Source of the DNA: Colocasia esculenta
Lineage: Eukaryota > Streptophyta > Magnoliopsida > Alismatales > Araceae
Length of the DNA: 64,000 bases
Reading direction: 5' to 3'
NCBI GenBank assembly: GCA_014218235.1
Contig: CM024766.1
Coordinates: 74,389,207 to 74,453,206, forward strand
Shown: in pieces, positions 22,046 to 33,627 of the stretch
Layout: each line of letters begins with the position of its first letter
How positions within the stretch are numbered: position 1 is the stretch's first letter
Position numbers and translations under genes: made by a program
The notes under the pieces: model-generated
Seen by the model: only the letters and a program-made list of their open reading frames with translations
What the model was told of the DNA's origin: nothing
Databases searched by the model: none

Positions 22046-25000
22046 TTATTGCTCTTCAAAATGTGCTTGAAAAGCTCCAATCTCAATGTTATAGGAGGGT
22101 CCCATAGTGGGGGCCATCCGCTTGAGATGAAGGTTCCACTGCTCAGAAATAAAGTCCCCATATTTATCCAAACCTAAGGCTATTTTGAAAGTGGAGAAGG
22201 ACCCAAAGCTGGCAAAGAGGAGAAACTTGTCCATCTTGATAGGATAGAAGATCTGATGAGACTGGAGCTCCTTCGTCAAATCACGAAAAATCTTGAATCT
22301 CTCAAGCCGATTACAATGTATCTCTGATGAGGTGACGGGAATTGGCGTCCAGAAAGTCACCAGGTGACAGAGGAGGAATATTTGCTTGTGCCTGGGAGGC
22401 ATTCAGATCAGACAGCTGTTGAGCAGACAAAGGATAGTGCTTGAGCCACTCATCAGAGGTCAGCCTTTCACATTCTGAGAGAATGGGAGTGAGGATATCA
22501 GCTGAAATCTGCCCTTCAAGATAGTGTTTGAACACAAATCTTTGGAAAGAAAGATCACGGCCTTCATAGACATGCAACCTGGCCATGACTCTAGCAGCTC
22601 TCTCAAAGACAAGTGTACCAACCGAGGAATCCATGATCAAGGAGTGGAGCGGTGGAAGGAACACGATGTCTGGGAACTTCAAGGTAGCAAAGTCTACCTG
22701 AAGAGGTTCACAATGAGTGGACTGCAAAGCTGTGATGGCTGCACGAAACTGCCCCAACTGAGGTTCATCCAAGCTGTTGATATAGCAGTAATTGCAGAAC
22801 ATCTGATACTACCTGATGAACTTGATTTCTTTCTGAATGAAAGGTCCAAACAGGTTCTTGTGATGGATCTGGAACCATTCATACAAAGGGAGAGGGGCTT
22901 CCCTGGGAGGATATCTGGCAGCATGCACTCTCTTAAATTGGGAGTACAAAGCACTGTTGATCCGTGCCCACTGCTCTTCAGTTTTGGCTTTAGTCACAGA
23001 AAAGATTTTTGACTGTTGAGCCTTTGAAAGAGAAGTGTAAGGGAAAATGGTAGTCAGATGGTTGGAAAGATTTTGGAAAGGTAAACCAAAAATATGAGCA
23101 AGAACCACTTTTTGAAGGTATTCCTCATAAAGGGGTTTGTGCTTATTTGCAATGGCTAGGGAAAACCACAGAGGTGGATAGCAAGGATCTAAGGAGACAG
23201 GAAGGGTGGAAGTAAGTCTTCTTCATTTGGAGACAGGGCTGAAAATACCAGTCCTGTGAGAGTGAGTTCCAGTGGCTAGGACAGATTTGAGAATTGTTTC
23301 TTCAAATTCATCCTTGATGCCATGGATCTCAGGTTGGGTGAGTTGGGCACCTTCAGGAATGAGAGGATGAAAGATGGAGGTGCTGGTGGGTGAATCAAAG
23401 AGTCAGGAGTGATGGTAGAAGGATCATTGGGTCTTGAGGAGGAGGGACCAGATGAGGAAGCTCCAGCTAAAGAAGATCCGGGAGGAACTTCAACAGTGGA
23501 GGAAGGTAAAGGAGTGGTGGAAGAAGTGAAAGGAGTGGGAGAGGAGATTTGTCGTGAACGTGGCCGTTTAGGAACAGGAGGTGTTGGAGGAGCTGTGGAT
23601 GAGGTGGGTGGAGAAGGAGGGGCTGGAGTAGGAAGAGTGGAAGGCTCGGGAACAATAGCCTGTGCTTCTCCAACTGCTACCGAAATCTCCAGGGGTGACA
23701 GACCCTCAGCCTGTACTGCTGGCCCTTGATCCTCAGAGGGTACTCCATCTGCCATTGAAACAGCCACATGAGACTCATCTTCAAGATTCTGTCCAGATGA
23801 CCCTACATTCTCATTAGATGGTCCAGGTTCTTCTGCTTGCTGCTGAGTCTGAACTTGGACTGGCACACTGTCTTCTTCTGCGATTACTGGCCCTGATGGC
23901 CTGAGAATAGCTTCTGAAACATTTTGAGTGCCATGAGGTGGAGAACTTACTGCCTTCAGAATCTCAGAAAGTGTTACCTTCATACTGCTCATTTCCTTGT
24001 TAAACCATTTCAAAGAGTGTTTTACCTGTGATACATCATTGGAAGTAGAGTCCTGGCGAACAATGATAGAGCTTACATCTGATTGGACTGAGGATAAGAG
24101 TGCATTTTGTGCTTCCAATCTTTTCAGAATAGGCTTCAATTTCAGCTTCTGTGATGTCCTTCGCCTTCTGTGAGCAATCTTTTTGCCTTTCCTCTCAGCT
24201 GTATCCTGATTAGCTGTGGTCTGTTCTTCATGAACAGGGGCATCTGTTGAATGCACCCCTTGAGATGTAGAGAGGTCCTCAGTCTCTTGCTCCCCCTGAA
24301 TGGGAGCATCTTCCATGATCCTGTCTTGCTCCCCTGAATGGGAGCATCTACAAAAACTGCACCTTCCACTGGTTCTTCTGCTTGAGCTACTGAAGGTTGT
24401 GATTCTGCTTGTACTGCTGCTGCCAATTCAGATGATGCTGCAAGTTCTGATGGTTCATCATTTGCTACTGATGCTGCTCCTGCTGGCTCTGTTGAGGCTT
24501 CGGGCACATCTTCTTGAACTTCTGGGACATCTTCAATAATGGCCTCTCCTTCTGCTACAGAGGTTTTAGACCAAATTCATTGACCAATGAAAAGCCACTT
24601 TTTCTCAGGTTCCTGGACCTAATAGCTTGGCCCATGTTCTCTACTACCGCCCCAGACAAATCAACACCAAAGTGTTTGAATATCTTTGTAAGCAAGTGGG
24701 CATAAGGCAACGACACATTAAGCTTACTCCTGGTATCCCAGATCTGGTCACGAGCAAATTTCATTCGTTCAAACATCACTTCGGCCATGTTAATCTCCTT
24801 GTTTTGAATGGCCTAAAACATTACATCTGAATCAACCTTGGTGCAGGTTGAGAATGTTGCACTTCTAGGAACTAAGATTTGGCAAACTATGAAATGAAGG
24901 AGGCGGTTGAAAGCATTGAACTGATTAATGTCTAATTTGCCATCCCTCAGTCTAAACTCCGGTCCTACAATACCAAGACCTTTAGCTTGGGCGTCCACGG

Positions 25001-25366
25001 TGTGAACCCCACTGTGCCCTGAAGTCTTCACCCAAAATAACCGGTGCAAAAGGTCATAATCTATCTTAATCAGAGTTCCCTTAATAGATGAGACTAGGGA
25101 CCCGTCTGCCTCTGCTTTCAAACAGACAAAAAAGGCCTTCACGAGGTCTGGATAACTTACCTCTGAGAAGGTGGTGATTCCTAACCACTGCATCTTGCTC
25201 AATGCTGCTGCTACGCTGTGCATACCATTCTTTCAAGATCTGCTATGTCCACTGCCTTGTTTCCACAGACCTTAGTTTTCACAAAGGTGAACCTCTCCTG
25301 CTACTCAGGAGTGAGGAACTCAGCGCTGTAGCCCCCAAGACTTCCATCGACGATGGATGCGGCCAT
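22046..25366 (-). pseudogene. Copia A third gene (ORF3) between pol and 3' LTR, frameshifted
   Basis: A sense-strand reading region that starts at ATG 25364-25366 (MAASIVDGSLGGYSAEFL) and runs to about 22046 in frames broken by at least five frameshifts or stops. Blocks: (1) N-terminal domain at 24555-25366 (KGTLIKIDYDLLHRLFWV, LLHFIVCQILVPRS, LPYAHLLTKIFKHFGVDLSG), which looks like the domain annotated in databases as a putative plant transposon protein; (2) Ala/Glu-rich linker; (3) basic patch KGKKIAHRRRRTSQK near 24170; (4) coiled-coil-like stretch; (5) Pro/Ser-rich part with PKRPRSRQ; (6) C-terminal helical domain at 22046-23108. I see no signal peptide or membrane segment. A homologue lies in copia B at 39592-42852. 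Function unknown. Bases 25367-25754, between this gene and pol, hold no recognised gene. Confidence 0.75.
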
Positions 25367-25754
25367 GAAATCAGGTGAAGAAGGTTTCTGGAGGATTGAG
25401 ATGAGGGAAGGAGTGAAAACCCTCAAGAGATCTTTCGCGGGAATGGGAGCAAATTTTCAAAGGGTCGAGAGTCGTTGTTGAAGAGGTTAGGGCATCGGCT
25501 CGCACAAGCAGATAAAGAGGGAAAGGGTTGAAGACGGGAGATGAATCGTTATCGCATTTAATTTTTGGAATAAACAATCGGGTGGAAAGTGAGGCGCCAA
25601 AAGGCAGAGGAAAACGACAAAAGGTGTTGACTATTCAGGCCGACTTCAATGAAAGAGCGGTTACAAGGGGTAATTTGAATTTCTTTCGCTTAAAAACATG
25701 GAGGAAAACAACTTAAATCTAAAAATTAATGTGCCAGTTGCAAGCAAACTTTTA

Positions 25755-28700
25755 TCACAAATTGCACATATCTAATTCCCTTCTGAGAGATGTGAATCTC
25801 TCTTCAGGTAAGGCTTTTGTGAAAATGTCTGCTAATTGGCCAAAAGTATCAATAAAGGATATTTCAATATTTCCATTTACAACATGATCACGAATAAAAT
25901 GATATCTAACCTCAATATGTTTGGTCCTTGAGTGCTGAACTGGATTCTTGGTGAGATTAATGGCACTGGTGTTGTCACACAGCAGTGGGATTGATTTGAT
26001 ACTTAATCCAAACTCTTCAAGTTGTTGCTTTATCCATAGGAGTTGTGTACAGCAACTTCCAACAGCTACATATTCGGCTTCAGCTGTTGATAGTGCCACT
26101 GAGTTTTGTTTCTTTGAAGACCATGATATCAAGCATCCTGCAAGAAATTGGCAACAACCACTGGTGCTTTTTCTATCTATCTTGCATCCAGCATAGTCAG
26201 CATCTGAGTATCCTATTAAATCGATTTCGCAAGATTTTGGATACCACAGACCTAAGTCATGAGTTCTAGCTAAATATCTAAATATTCTTTTCACCGAAAT
26301 TAAATGTGATTCTTTAGGATCAGCTTGATATCTAGCACACATGCATACACTAAATAGTATATCTGGTCTACTAGCTGTTAAATAAAGTAGTGAACCAATC
26401 ATACCTCTGTAGAACTTTTGATCTATTTTCTTACCATCTTTGTCACTGTCCATCCTTGTTAATGTGCTCATCGGTGTTGATGATGGCTTGGTATTTTCGA
26501 ATCCAAATTTCTTTAAGAGTTCTTTTGTGTACTTTGCTGGACGGATGTGAGTTCCTTCCTTTCCTTGTTTGATTTGTAATTCAAGGAAGTAATTAAGTTC
26601 TCCCATCATGCTCATTTTAAATTCTCCCTGCATCAACTTTTCAAAGTACCTGCAAAGGGATTCATCAGTAGACCCAAAGATAATATCATCTACATAAATT
26701 TGGACTAATAGAATGTCTTTGACTTTTGACTTTATGAAAAGGGTACTATCTACTTGACCTCTATTGAAACCATGGTTTAAAAGAAAAGAGCTAAGCCTTT
26801 CATACCAGGCTCTAGGTGCCTATTTTAAACCATATAATGCCTTATAAAGTTTGAAAACATGATTGGGAAATTCTGTGTCATCAAAACCCAGAGGTTGTTC
26901 CACATAAACTTCCTCTTTTATAAAACCATTTCAAAATGCGGATTTAACATCCATTTGAAATAATGTCAAGTTCAAAGCAGATGCATATGCAAGTAATATT
27001 CTAATGGTCTCAAGTCTAGCTACAGGTGCATAGGTTTCATCGAAATCTATGCCTTCCTCTTGAGAATAGCCTTGAGCTACCAATCTGGCCTTGTTTCTTA
27101 AGATTGCACCAGTTTCATCCAGTTTATTTCTGAACACCCATTTGGTGCCAATGACTGGATGGTCTGATGGTCTAGGAACAAGTGACCATACTTGGTTTCT
27201 CTTGAATTGATTTAATTCATCTTGCATGGCTACTATCCAAGATTCATCAGAGAGAGCTTCATTGACTGTCCTAGGCTCTATTTGAGAAACAAAAGCTAGG
27301 TAATCACAAGGAATAACATTACCTCTTGTTCTTACCCCTATGGATGGATCACCAATAATATTCTCAAGTGGGTGATCTTTCTTGTATCTCCACTCCTTTG
27401 GAAGGTTTTCATGAGTAACTTCTTCTTGTTGCAATTTTCCAGAGGTGGATCATCCTTGTCCTCAATTGATGTATCTTTTAGTTTCTTGGACAGTTCATCT
27501 GCATCATCATTGTCACTATCTACTTCCTTTCTCAAGGAGGGTTAGTTTCATCAAAAATAATATGTACAGACTGTTCAATCAATAAAGTACGTTTGTTAAA
27601 TACTCTATAGCCTTTGGGTTTAGAGGTGTACCCCATAAAGATGCCTTCATCTGATTTGGCATCCAACTTACCAATGTCCCTTTTTCCATTGTTGTGAATG
27701 AAGCAAGGACATCCAAAAGTCCTGAAGTGGCTGATCTTTGGCTTCTTCCCTTTGAATAGTTCATATGCAGTCTTTTTCAGGATTGGCCTGATCATTACTC
27801 GGTTGATAATGTAGCTTGCTGTGTTGACTGCTTCAGCCCAAAAATATCTTGGCAGATCATATTCTGAGAGCATAGTTCTTGCCATATCCAATAGGGTTTT
27901 GTTCTTCCTCTCAGCAATACCATTTTGTTGTGGTGTCCTTGGTGCTGAGAAATTATGCTCAATTCCCTGATCATCACAAATCTAGCAAATTTTCATTTTG
28001 AAATTCACCACCATGATCTGATCGGATAGACACAATGCTGAACTTTGATCTTTCTGGACCTTCTTACTGAAACTAACAAGTTTTCAAAAGTGTCATCTTT
28101 ATGCTCTAGGAATGATACCCATGTGAATCTTGAGTAGTCATCAACTATGACAAATCCAAAATTTTTCCTCCAAGACTGGTAGTCCTCATTGGCCCAAATA
28201 GATCCATATGAAGGAGCTCTAAGGGTTTTGAGGTGGTCACCACCGTCTTTGACTTGAAGGAGCCTTTGGTGTGCTTTCCTTAGCACAAGGTTTACATACA
28301 CCATCCAATTTTGTACTAACCTTAGGTAGACCTTCCACAAGATTCTTCTTCAGCAGTTTTCTCATGCCATCTATGCTGCAATGTCCAAGTCGTCTGTGCC
28401 ATAATTCTGTAGACTTGTCTTTACTTGCTGTTAAACAAACATTTTGCTCTTTGAGTTCTTCAAGGTAGAGCACATACATATTCTTTTCTCTATTTGCTTC
28501 AAAGATGACTGCTCCATCCTTTACTATGCTGCACTTTGACTCCTGAAACTTGATTTGATGGCCTCTGTCACACAGCTGGCTGATGCTAATGAGATTGTGC
28601 TTCAATCCCTTGACTAATAACACATCTTCTATGACTATTTTTCCTTTGTTATTCACAGAGCCACTGCCTATCATTGTTCCTTTCCCATTATCTCCATAAG

Positions 28701-29316
28701 TGACTATTCCTTCTTCAGCTTGGAGATGAGAAAATAACTTCTGGTTTCCTGACATGTGTCTTGAGCACCCACTATCCAAATACCATTTGAATGCTCGAGA
28801 GATGTCCTGAAATAAAAACATCAAGTTTTAGGTACCCAAATTCTTTTGGGTCCTGATGGGTTAGTATCATTGATTTTGCCTTTTATTATCCATTTCTTAT
28901 GTCTTGTTGGGCATGTAGTTATGATATGTCCTAACTTGTTGCAGTGACTACAACAAGATAATTTAGTTACTTTTTCTATATATTTGAAATTAGCTTTGTA
29001 TGCTATATCTTGTTCAGGTACAAATTTTGGTGTTGGATATGTTTTAGGATGAACTATGGTTTCTTCATTATCTGGGGGTGTATATCCTAATCCACTTTTC
29101 TTCTTACCTGATCTTCTAGCACCTTTTAATATGAGGGAGTTTTTACCATTGGTGAATTTTTCTAATGTGCTAGATAATTTATCATTTTCTTCATTTAAGT
29201 TTTTAATTTCTTTTTTAATTCATCTACACTTTCCTATTTTCCCAATTTTTTTATTTGTTTATTTTTATCTTTAAATCTTCACAAAGTAATTCATTTCTTC
29301 TTTTAAGTTCGATTGT
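25755..29316 (-). pseudogene. Copia A pol: zinc knuckle, protease, integrase, RT, RNase H
   Basis: After gag come a spacer with a second zinc knuckle near 28890-28935 (CSHCNKLGHIITTC) and GPKRIWVPK; protease DSGCS at 28762-28776; the GAG-pre-integrase HHCC (LWHRRLGHCS with CKPC); integrase to about 27540, with frame changes near 28240, 28005 and 27900; RT from about 27330 (NKARLVAQGYSQEEGIDF, FQMDVKSAF, YVDD at 26685-26696); RNase H (STAEAEYVAVGS, NPVQHSRTKHIE, LADIFTKALP) ending at 25755. In-frame stops include TGA near 26928 and TAG at 26820-26822, where Gln is expected. Copia domain order is clear; not translatable as one protein. Confidence 0.92.
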
Positions 29317-30591
29317 TTATTTTTCTAATTCTTCATTTTCTGTTTTTAAATCAGAATTAGTGTTTTCTAAACAGGTATTGTTTTTCTTACTTGCTTTTAA
29401 AAGTTTAGTTACTTCTTTGTACTTATTATACAATTCATTAAATGCTTCCTCTAAGTTATCTGAATCAGAATCATTACATGAATCGAAGGAGGAGTCAGAG
29501 GTTACCTTTTCATCAACATTTGCCATGAAGGCCAAGTTGGCTTCTTCTTCATCGCTGCATGAGCTTGACTCACTGTCTGAGTCACTACTGTTCTCCCATG
29601 CTGCTGCCATTGCTTTCTTCTTATACTTTCTGAACTTCTTGGAGCTCTCCTTCTTTCTGAATTCTGGTTTCTTAAATTTTGGACAATCAGCTTTGATGTG
29701 TCCAGGCTTTTTACATTTGTAGCAGATGGTTTCTCCTTTCTTCATTTCTTTACCATCTGATCTTTCAGGTCCTTGTTTTTCTTGAAGTGCCTTCTGCCAG
29801 ATTGAAACTTTTTTCTTCTTGGCCAAGATCCGTTGCAATCTCCTAGAGAGCATTGCTTCTTCATTTTCACTATCCTCATCACTTTCACTTTCATTTGAGC
29901 TGGCTTCTGGTGAATCTTCTTCTGCTTTCAAAGCATTGGAGTGCTTCTTTCTGCTGGATGACTCTCCTGGCCTTTCCATGTTGATCTCATGGGCCATGAG
30001 AGACCCAATGAGCTTCTCTACTGACATTCTCTTCAGGTCATTAGCTTCTTCTATAGCTGTGACCTTTGGTGTCCACGAGGATGGCAAGGATCTAAGAATT
30101 TTCCTTACCATATCTGCAATCTCATAAGTCTTCCCTAGACTGGCTAAACCATTGGTGATATCGGTGAATCGACTGAACATTTGAGTGATTGACTCACCTG
30201 ACTGCATCTGAAATCTTTCATACTGAGTGACAAGAATGTCGATTCTTGTCTCCTTTACTTTGTCTGTACCTTCATAAGTAATCATGAGCTTTTCCCACAT
30301 TTCCATTGAGGATTTGCAGGCTGAAACTCGGTTGAATTCCTTCTTACTCAAAGCACAGCAAAGGATGCTCTTAGCTTTGCAATTCAAGGAAATTTTCTTC
30401 CTGTCATCATCTGTCCATTGTGCTTTCTCATTTGTGACAACCAGGTCACCTTCTTCTACTATTGACCAAATTTGATAATCGTGGCCTTGTAGAAAATATT
30501 CCATCCTGGTCTTCCAGTAAGGATAGTCTTCACCATCAAAGAGAGGGGGTCGGTTGACAGACTGACCTTCAATGCTACCTTGGGCTGCCAT
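29317..30591 (-). CDS. Copia A gag
   Basis: An open frame of 424 codons starting MAAQGSIEGQSVNRPPLFDG, about 50 nt after the primer-binding site. It has the N-terminal plant copia gag motifs (DYPYWKTRMEYFL), the gag-polypeptide region (SMEMWEKLMITYEGTDKVKE, RILAKKKKV) and a zinc knuckle CYKCKKPGHIKADC at 29683-29724, then an acidic Ser/Asp-rich tail. The TAA at 29317-29319 stands where the sequence otherwise continues in frame (Gln expected), so the natural gag-pol frame is cut short here. The product would be the particle protein. Confidence 0.9.
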   Translation of the reverse strand: MAAQGSIEGQSVNRPPLFDGEDYPYWKTRMEYFLQGHDYQIWSIVEEGDLVVTNEKAQWTDDDRKKISLNCKAKSILCCALSKKEFNRVSACKSSMEMWEKLMITYEGTDKVKETRIDILVTQYERFQMQSGESITQMFSRFTDITNGLASLGKTYEIADMVRKILRSLPSSWTPKVTAIEEANDLKRMSVEKLIGSLMAHEINMERPGESSSRKKHSNALKAEEDSPEASSNESESDEDSENEEAMLSRRLQRILAKKKKVSIWQKALQEKQGPERSDGKEMKKGETICYKCKKPGHIKADCPKFKKPEFRKKESSKKFRKYKKKAMAAAWENSSDSDSESSSCSDEEEANLAFMANVDEKVTSDSSFDSCNDSDSDNLEEAFNELYNKYKEVTKLLKASKKNNTCLENTNSDLKTENEELEK

Positions 30592-30640
30592 GAATCTTTA
30601 CTCTTCAGATCGTTGGATCCTTTCTTTGTCGAAGAGACTC

Positions 30641-30652
30641 GCTCTGATACCA
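30641..30652 (-). other. Copia A primer-binding site
   Basis: On the minus strand TGGTATCAGAGC, a perfect match to the 12-nt complement of the plant initiator-Met tRNA 3' end, two bases from the 5' LTR. Confidence 0.93.
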
Positions 30653-30654
30653 CT

Positions 30655-32898
30655 TGTTGCCCAGTTGACAAGCCCAGAGGGGGGGTGAATGGGTCTTTAA
30701 AATTAATCTAAAAGATACCTGTAACTAAAAACATTCATACAAACGTTCTTCGAAGTAGGTTAGTGATAGTTAGTTTAAATAACAAACACACAAAGAAGAC
30801 AATCACACAACACAAGGTTTATCCTGGTTCGGACCTCCTTTCCTTAGGAGTCCTACATCCAGTCCCTAAGCAACAACTCAGGATTTCACTAACTAGGGTA
30901 CAGTCCCCCTAAGGATGCTACAACACCCAGCTCAGCTGGTCTTCCTTCACACCTGAAGGGAACAACACCCTGGATACCACACCAGGTCTTCCTTCACAAC
31001 CGAAGGGAACAACACCCTGGATACCACACCAGGTCTTCTTTCACAACCGAAGGGAATAACACCCTGGATACCACCAGGTCTTCCTTCACAACCGAAGGGA
31101 ACAACACAAAGAGAGTGAATGAAATTTAAGCCCCTAGATCAAGCTTTTGATAAGCAAGGATCTGAAGCAACTAGAACTGAGAGCAAAGATCTAAACAAGG
31201 CACACTCTCAGAACTATACAAGCTCTCTCAAATTTTCACAAACTAGTGGAGAGCGAAAGAGCAAAAGCTAAGTGGAATGAAGGTTCTTGGCTCTGGACTT
31301 TCTTCAGAAGAATTTTAATGCTTGAATGCGCGATCTCACTTTTTCTTCTGTTCTTCTGACTTGAATTTATATCTTCAATTTGAAATGTAGACGTTGAAGT
31401 GTCCGTTGTCTCTCTTTTGAGTAGTCGTTAGACTGAATGACATCTGGAGTCTTGGAAGCTTCCAGTCAACAGTCTTTTGATTACTTGAGCACGCAAAGAG
31501 ATAGATCTTCAGAAATATCCGTTGGCTTCTATTTGTTTAACGTTGTACTATGAAGCTAGTTCAGAGGTCTGCACAAATGTCAAACTAAATAGCAGACAGC
31601 TAAGCTGTCTCTGATGTTAGTCAACGTTAGTAGCAATAGACATGGAAATAGTAATGCCAAATAGCTTAAGTCTAAAAGACGTTATCAGAGTAGGCACGAT
31701 AAAGGATGATATGGTCTGCATGCATGCAGAGATATGTTTAGATCTCATAAATGCAAAAGCGTCAGAGAGATGTCTACGTGGACTTTGACTAGTCAACGCT
31801 TTTAAGATGAATAAGATATCAAGATATGAAATCGATGACTATATGACTTATGAAATCGTTATGAGTCATAGCAAATCGTTATGTGACAGAAGATATATCA
31901 TGAACACTTAATAAATCGTTGCACAAAGCGAATTGATGTGTTTCTGAAGAAATCGATGTGAAATACTTAACAAATCATTATACAAAGCAAGTCGTTGTGA
32001 ATTCTAAAGAAATCGTTATGAATACTTAACAAGTCGTTATGAACTCTAAAGAAATCGTTATGGTAGCTTATGAAGTCGTTACAATAAGCAAGTCGTTGCG
32101 AGTTCTAAAGAAGTCGTTACGGTAACTTATGAAATCGTTACACCAAGCAAGTCGTTGCGCTTTCTAAAGAAGTCGTTACGGTAACTTATGAAATCGTTAC
32201 AACAAGCAAGTTGTTGCGCTTTCTAAAGAAATCGTTGCGATAACTTATAGAGTCGTTATGACAAGCAAGTCGTTACGAGTTTCTAAACAAATCGTTACGG
32301 TAACTTATAGAGTCGTTGTGACGAGCAAGTCGTTACGGGCTCTAAAGAAATCGTTGCGACAACTTATAGAGTCGTTGCAACAGGCAAGTCGTTACGGGCT
32401 CTAAAGAAATCGTTACGGTAACTTATAGAGTCGTTGTGACGAGCAAGTCGTTATGGGCTCTAAAGAAATCGTTACGGTAACTTATAGAGTCGTTGTGACA
32501 TCAACTTGTTTGAAATAACATGACTTTTCAGTCTTATAAGGAAATCGTTGAGATCACTTATAGAATCGTTACGGCATCGATTTGTTTGAAAAAATATGAC
32601 TTTTCAGCCAGAAAGGAAATCGTTATGATAATTCTATTGAAATCGATATGCTTATAAAGAAATCGTTATGGCCTTCAATAGAAGTCGATATTGACTTAGA
32701 GAAATATCATGTTGAAAAGATTAAGGCTTCAGAAAAGTAATGCATACCTTTATTGGCTTGTTTGACCTTGGTATTTTTCCTGTGCTTAAGACTTATGAAA
32801 TAATCATTAGATATAATTGATAAACTTTTGTTTGGTTTTTTAATCATCAAAATATATATGTAATTAATTAAAATTACATGGGGACAGACTGGTCATCA
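30655..32898 (-). repeat. Copia A 5' LTR
   Basis: Partner of 19533-21778, with the same repeats: 48-bp units at about 30950-31105, TATA-like site at 31364-31373 and the ~59-bp array at about 31850-32720. Followed on the right by target duplication CTTTT (32899-32903) and the rest of the gypsy C 3' LTR. Confidence 0.95.
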
Positions 32899-32903
32899 CT
32901 TTT

Positions 32904-33020
32904 ATATTTCCACCGACATGTGTGTGATTTCCCTTGCTAGGCTTCGGCTTGTTCGCGGGAGGAAGAGTCGGGTCAAGCTCATTATTGGGTTAACGGGTTT
33001 GAACAAAAAGGACCGTCAAA
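32904..33020 (+). repeat. Gypsy C 3' LTR, right remnant
   Basis: The last 117 bp of the 3' LTR, matching 12556-12672 of the 5' LTR (GACATGTGTGTGAT, GCTTGTTCG, GGGTTAAC). Ends GACCGTCAAA, followed by TCTAT. Confidence 0.88.
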
Positions 33021-33201
33021 TCTATATTCAGAATGACTACTTCTTGGACAAACTCTTCGACAACTAGAAAAGTGCCACAGCTTTGTGCCAGATCTACATG
33101 ATACCTAAAGAGAATGGTACTACCCTTGCTCTTCCTAAACGGGGATGGAGACTTACTAGATTCTACCCTAGAACCTATGCTAGGATTAGAACTTAAGGGG
33201 C
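33021..33201 (-). pseudogene. Tat-element pol linker, middle segment (segment 2 of 3)
   Basis: A short minus-strand frame (GSTILFRYHVDLAQSCGTF, then VEEFVQEVVILN) that connects in frame to 8424 on one side and to 58683 on the other when one copy of each target duplication (TCTAT, GGGGC) is kept. This shows that the gypsy C and Cassandra insertions hit the same Tat linker about 180 bp apart. Confidence 0.85.
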
Positions 33202-33249
33202 TGTGACGACCCAACCAACAAACTGGCCCAAAAATCATACTAGTTGATA

Positions 33250-33315
33250 GACTTCCCAGGAAGGTCACCCATCCTGAGACTACTCCCAACTGAGCATGCT
33301 TAACTTCAGAGTTCT
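33250..33315 (-). promoter_or_regulatory. 5S-rRNA-derived Pol III promoter region, Cassandra 3' LTR
   Basis: On the minus strand AGAACTCTGAAGTTAAGC, then GGGAGTAGTCTCAGGATGGG and TGACCTTCCTGGGAAGTC. These match the box A, intermediate and box C part of plant 5S rRNA with a few changes. The 5' part of 5S rRNA is not evident, so this is not a complete 5S gene. Confidence 0.88.
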
Positions 33316-33627
33316 TTTCCTACTCGAGCTCTAAAAATGACTAGTCTGAGTTGTTGGTAGTCTGTTGATTTAGTCCATTTAACATATTCTTATATGGGGC
33401 GTTACAATCTACCCCTCTTATGTAAGAGATGTCCTCGTACGTTGCTACTCACATATAGCACACAATCAAACCCCAGGCAGGTAGGATTCTAGAGGTGGCC
33501 CCCACATGCTCAATAGGTGGCTCCCACTATGTAGAACTTTGCGCCATTATGGCCTCAAGAGGTGGCTCCCATAGCGTAGCACTTTGCCCTGTGTGGCACT
33601 TAGTTCTTGCACTTTCGGCTGGGCACG

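Larger units (their letters stand above)
19533..32898 (-). mobile_element. Copia A: complete Ty1/copia (Sirevirus-like) element, 13,366 bp
   Basis: LTRs at 19533-21778 and 30655-32898 (2,246 and 2,244 bp, roughly 98% alike by eye) run TGATGACCAG...GGGCAACA on the minus strand. Target duplication CTTTT at 19528-19532 and 32899-32903. The order on the minus strand is 5' LTR, Met-tRNA primer site, gag, second zinc knuckle, protease, integrase, RT, RNase H, a third gene, two polypurine tracts and the 3' LTR. Integrase before RT makes it copia. The repeated polypurine tract, the extra 3' gene and the CACCCCCCCTCT block at the LTR end suggest a Sirevirus-type element. Coding regions carry stops and frameshifts, so it is not autonomous now. 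Confidence 0.95.
8425..33020 (+). mobile_element. Del/Tekay-like Ty3/gypsy element (gypsy C), carrying nested insertions
   Basis: LTRs at 8425-12672 and 17526-33020 start TGTAACGTCGC and end at GTCATA and GTCAAA (ancestral GTCACA likely). The target duplication TCTAT lies at 8420-8424 and 33021-33025, inside the Tat pol linker. Net LTR lengths without nested elements are about 2,128 and 2,124 bp; they look clearly more diverged than the copia LTR pairs, so this is an older insertion. The interior holds one gag-pol frame with gypsy domain order PR-RT-RH-INT and a chromodomain-type tail. Clade assignment is from RT and C-terminal motifs. Confidence 0.9.

Noticed and set aside
21954..22177. Host gene candidates in the short plus-strand frames of copia A
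   Set aside because: All overlap minus-strand element coding sequence or LTR sequence; no host protein motif was seen anywhere in the window.
23409..23729. Gly/Glu-rich plus-strand open frame opposite ORF3
   Set aside because: It is the antisense of the Pro/Ser-rich linker of ORF3 and has no support of its own.
22046..25366. An envelope gene in copia A
   Set aside because: The position fits, but I see no signal peptide, membrane segment or fusion-like motif; the homologue in copia B also lacks them.
33250..33315. A functional 5S rRNA gene
   Set aside because: Only the 3' two-thirds is recognisable and it sits inside a Cassandra LTR flanked by target duplications.
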